From positions 1-7,443 of the forward strand of contig CAJOHT010000043.1 of the NCBI GenBank assembly GCA_905234305.1: DNA of 7,443 bases. Direction: 5' to 3'. This DNA is from an uncultured Ruminococcus sp. GTDB lineage: Bacteria; Bacillota; Clostridia; Oscillospirales; Acutalibacteraceae. Shown piece after piece: positions 5,662 to 7,443 of this stretch; the first letter of the stretch is position 1; each line of letters opens with the position of its first letter. The notes beneath the pieces were generated by a model. It made no database searches, had not been told where the DNA came from, and saw nothing but the letters and a program-made list of their open reading frames with translations. Position numbers and translations under genes: made by a program.

Positions 5662-6092
5662 ACGACCGCCTCACATAATACATATTCAATATTAAATACA
5701 AGCTCCCTGTAAACGGCTCCTGTTTTACTCTCGTACTTTATCGGACTTATTACGGCGCTGTTAATAAACCCGCCGCTGTCAGCCTGTAAAACCGCTTTCT
5801 TTAGTTTAACCGCCGAACGGGTAAGGCTGTTTCCCGAAACGGTGTTACCTCCATACAGCCTGATAACAAGTCTCGCTTTATAGATATCAGCTAAAGTATT
5901 CCTCCTGAACAATCCCGAGATAAAGCTGTCCGAGCATTTAACCTCATCTATGTTAAAAACAGCGGTAAATTCATTATGAACAGGATCATAATCTCCCACA
6001 ACGTACACCTTTTTAAAGTTGTAACCGCTGAAAGCGGGATTGTCGCTTAATGTGGAAATCAAATTATCAACATAATCAATTATACTGTTCAT
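5658..6092 (-). CDS. Tail terminator / neck-like protein
   Basis: The 144-residue protein has an N-terminal helix (IIDYVDNLISTLSDNPAF), strands with VYVVGDYDP and EFTAVFNIDEV, a stretch YKARLVIRLYGGNTVSGNSL followed by a helix (RSAVKLKKAVLQA), and two C-terminal strands ending VFNIEYVLC. This helix-strand order, its length, and its place after the head-closure gene fit tail-terminator (gpU/XkdJ-region) proteins, which cap the tube and join it to the neck. Identity is inferred from pattern and order. I moved the start from an in-frame GTG at 6098 to the ATG at 6092: the GTG lies inside the AGGAAGG ribosome site (6098-6104), while the ATG has proper spacing. It begins 10 nt after the preceding stop. 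Confidence 0.55.
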   Translation of the reverse strand: MNSIIDYVDNLISTLSDNPAFSGYNFKKVYVVGDYDPVHNEFTAVFNIDEVKCSDSFISGLFRRNTLADIYKARLVIRLYGGNTVSGNSLTRSAVKLKKAVLQADSGGFINSAVISPIKYESKTGAVYRELVFNIEYVLCEAVV

Positions 6093-6097
6093 AAGCA

Positions 6098-6104
6098 CCT
6101 TCCT
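6098..6104 (-). promoter_or_regulatory. Ribosome binding site that fixes the start of the tail-terminator-like gene
   Basis: On the - strand this reads AGGAAGG, with its last G pair merging into a GTG. The site leaves 5 nt to the ATG at 6092 but no spacing to the GTG at 6098, so the ATG is the likely start. Confidence 0.7.
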
Positions 6105-6429
6105 AACTGTCTGTGCAGGCGGTCAAAACCGCCCGCACATATAAAACTTCGCCCTTAAAGATATAGGGTTCAAAAGACTTCACAATATATCTTTGTCCGC
6201 CGCCCGAAAGCCTTAAATCTCTGTAAAAATTATTAAGATCAGCGCTCGTCGTAATAAACTGATAATGACGCGGATCGAACACACCGCTCGGGGTACGCTC
6301 GGAATTATAAAAACTTTTTCTTTTATAATAAAGAGGCTGTAAAATTCCTTTTATATTTATAGTATTACCGTATCTTAAGAAACTTAATACCGTTCCGTAT
6401 TTTTCAATATATTCATCGGGCTTTTTCAT
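6103..6429 (-). CDS. Head-closure / head-tail joining-like protein
   Basis: The 108-residue protein has strands TINIKGILQPLYYK (residues 23-36) and HYQFITTSADL (55-65), a glycine-rich turn LSGGGQRYIVKSFEPYIF (74-91), and a last strand VLYVRAVLTA. Length, all-beta character and place (second gene after the connector that follows the capsid gene) fit the small stopper/head-closure proteins that seal the portal and bind the tail. No diagnostic motif is seen, so this is an inference from order and pattern. The ATG at 6429 directly abuts the preceding TAG, and a GAGGGTG site lies just upstream within the connector gene. Confidence 0.5.
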   Translation of the reverse strand: MKKPDEYIEKYGTVLSFLRYGNTINIKGILQPLYYKRKSFYNSERTPSGVFDPRHYQFITTSADLNNFYRDLRLSGGGQRYIVKSFEPYIFKGEVLYVRAVLTACTDS

Positions 6430-6792
6430 CTATATCACCCTCTTGAAGTAAAAAACGGAATTTGACGTATCCACTATATCGCCGAGGCTTTTTAACTCGG
6501 ATTCCCACATTTTTTCGGCAGCTTTTAACTTATCCCTGTTATAGGAAACCTTTAGATCTCCAGCCGAAAAATAACTCTCATCGTTAACGGTATAGCTGAG
6601 ATAACGGTAATACGCGTAAACCGCCGCCGCGTTATCGAGCCTTTTTTTATCGCTTAAAAGCAAATCATCCTTAAACACAATCCCTTCCAGGTAATCTCTC
6701 GATTCGCTTACAAGTCCGCTCCAAACCTGAGCCTCCTGAGAACTGAGCCCCGAAATAAGTTTAAATCTCTCAAAAGTATTTTCAAAGCTCAT
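6430..6792 (-). CDS. Head-tail connector protein (gp6 / XkdH-region-like adaptor)
   Basis: The 120-residue protein is largely alpha-helical: residues 3-13, 17-37 (SQEAQVWSGLVSESRDYLEG), 46-68 (DKKRLDNAAAVYAYYRYLSY) and 84-103 (a KAAEKMWESEL helix). A helical bundle with RLxxAAAVYAYYRY placed directly after the major capsid gene is typical of the gp6-type connector that binds the portal ring in siphoviruses and myoviruses. The ATG at 6792 is 9 nt after the capsid stop and has a GAGG site 7 nt upstream. The gene appears complete and of normal length. Assignment is by fold pattern and neighbourhood; subtype is not resolved. Confidence 0.65.
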   Translation of the reverse strand: MSFENTFERFKLISGLSSQEAQVWSGLVSESRDYLEGIVFKDDLLLSDKKRLDNAAAVYAYYRYLSYTVNDESYFSAGDLKVSYNRDKLKAAEKMWESELKSLGDIVDTSNSVFYFKRVI

Positions 6793-6801
6793 AAGCGCCT
6801 C

Positions 6802-7443
6802 TTAGTAAGTAATCGCTTTAGCGGCTTCATTAAAGATTTTAGCGAAACCCGCTGTACAGCTTATAGCCGCTCTCTCAAGCTGGCGGTCGATAAGTTTATC
6901 GTAATCCGTTACAACATCGCCCGCCTGAACCATCTCAAGAGCGCAGTTCTTATCGATACCGATAAGTTTGCCCGAGGTGATTGACGGAGTATGAAGCAGA
7001 TTGGCTCCGAGCGGAGTAATCATCTTTCCAGTTCCCTGGAAATTAAGACCGGCGTTGCTGTCCTTCATCTCGCTTAAAGAGAGAATAGTCTGCATAGCGT
7101 CGGTAGGCGCGAGAATCGTATTAAGCTCATAGGGGCTGAGATTTGCCCAAAGATTAACGAGATCCGCGTATGTAATACCGCTGTTTGAGTCGTTAAGGTT
7201 AATCAACGTACACGCGTTATTATTTCCGTCGCCGTTGATAAGCACATCCACCGCGTCCTTAAGCTGGGCTCTGCGGATATACGCGCCTATCTGATTAAGC
7301 GTTACGGTAAAGAGATCGAGTCTTTGGAAACGTAACGCCTCGTAAGAGGACACAAGCATTCTGCCCCTCTTATGAAGTTTAACGAGATTTTCCTGAGTCT
7401 TTACTACAGTCTGCGGAATAGCCGCGCCCTCGGAAACAACCTT
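6802..7443 (-). CDS. Major capsid protein, HK97-fold (partial, N-terminus outside the window)
   Basis: The reading frame stays open to the right edge, so 213 C-terminal residues are visible. An internal ATG at 7359 is not the start: the frame upstream encodes VVSEGAAIPQTVVKTQENLV and then KLHKRGRM, a conserved segment of clostridial phage capsid proteins. Further signs are LVSSYEALRFQ, LFTVTLNQIGAYIRRA, DVLINGDG, the segment ILAPTDAM, PLGANLLHTPSI, and the C-terminal VVTDYDKLIDRQLERAAI followed by GFAKIFNEAAKAI, which is the usual ending of HK97-type shells. The protein builds the icosahedral head; scaffold, protease, portal and terminase genes would be expected to the right of the window. 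It is the first visible gene of the late operon and shows that this element encodes a head, so it is not a headless tailocin. Confidence 0.88.
   Translation of the reverse strand, partial: KVVSEGAAIPQTVVKTQENLVKLHKRGRMLVSSYEALRFQRLDLFTVTLNQIGAYIRRAQLKDAVDVLINGDGNNNACTLINLNDSNSGITYADLVNLWANLSPYELNTILAPTDAMQTILSLSEMKDSNAGLNFQGTGKMITPLGANLLHTPSITSGKLIGIDKNCALEMVQAGDVVTDYDKLIDRQLERAAISCTAGFAKIFNEAAKAITY

Overview
The window looks like the chromosome of a Gram-positive Clostridia-type bacterium (my best guess is a gut Oscillospirales/Ruminococcus-like lineage) with part of a prophage or phage-derived particle locus. The basis is strong AGGAGG-type ribosome sites, AT-rich tightly packed genes, PBSX-like tail proteins, and a pair of housekeeping-type genes (an FMN split-barrel protein and a TfoX-N protein) of a kind common in such genomes. 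The lineage is inference; no rRNA or marker gene is present.

Left part (1-942, + strand): a rho-independent terminator of an unseen upstream gene (69-100), a plausible promoter (103-131), a pyridoxamine-phosphate-oxidase-like FMN-binding protein (148-624), and, 8 nt later, a TfoX N-terminal-domain gene (633-942) broken by one extra T in a six-T run. A perfect 12-bp hairpin (947-975) separates this operon from the convergent phage genes and could terminate both.

Right part (982-7443, - strand, read from right to left): one compact late operon of thirteen genes with overlapping or nearly touching ends. In transcription order these are the major capsid protein (partial, runs off the right edge), a head-tail connector, a head-closure-like protein, a tail-terminator-like protein, a 113-aa beta-rich protein (tube candidate), a 41-aa protein, a LysM baseplate protein (XkdP-like), a hub protein (gpD/XkdQ-like), a short spike (gpV/XkdR-like), a gp25/XkdS-like wedge protein, baseplate J (XkdT-like), a gpI/XkdU-like protein, and a short fibre.

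The parts list is that of a contractile-tail (myovirus-type) baseplate joined to a capsid. However, the place where a PBSX/P2-type operon carries sheath, tube, tail-assembly chaperones and a tape-measure gene of well over 1 kb holds only a 113-aa protein and a 41-aa protein. All the genes are intact and translationally coupled, so this does not look like simple decay. The most interesting hypothesis is a particle with a capsid docked almost directly on a contractile-type baseplate, with a vestigial or very short tail. The main alternative is that the missing genes lie elsewhere in the element. No lysis, integrase or attachment-site sequence was recognised between the fibre gene and the flanking cellular genes.
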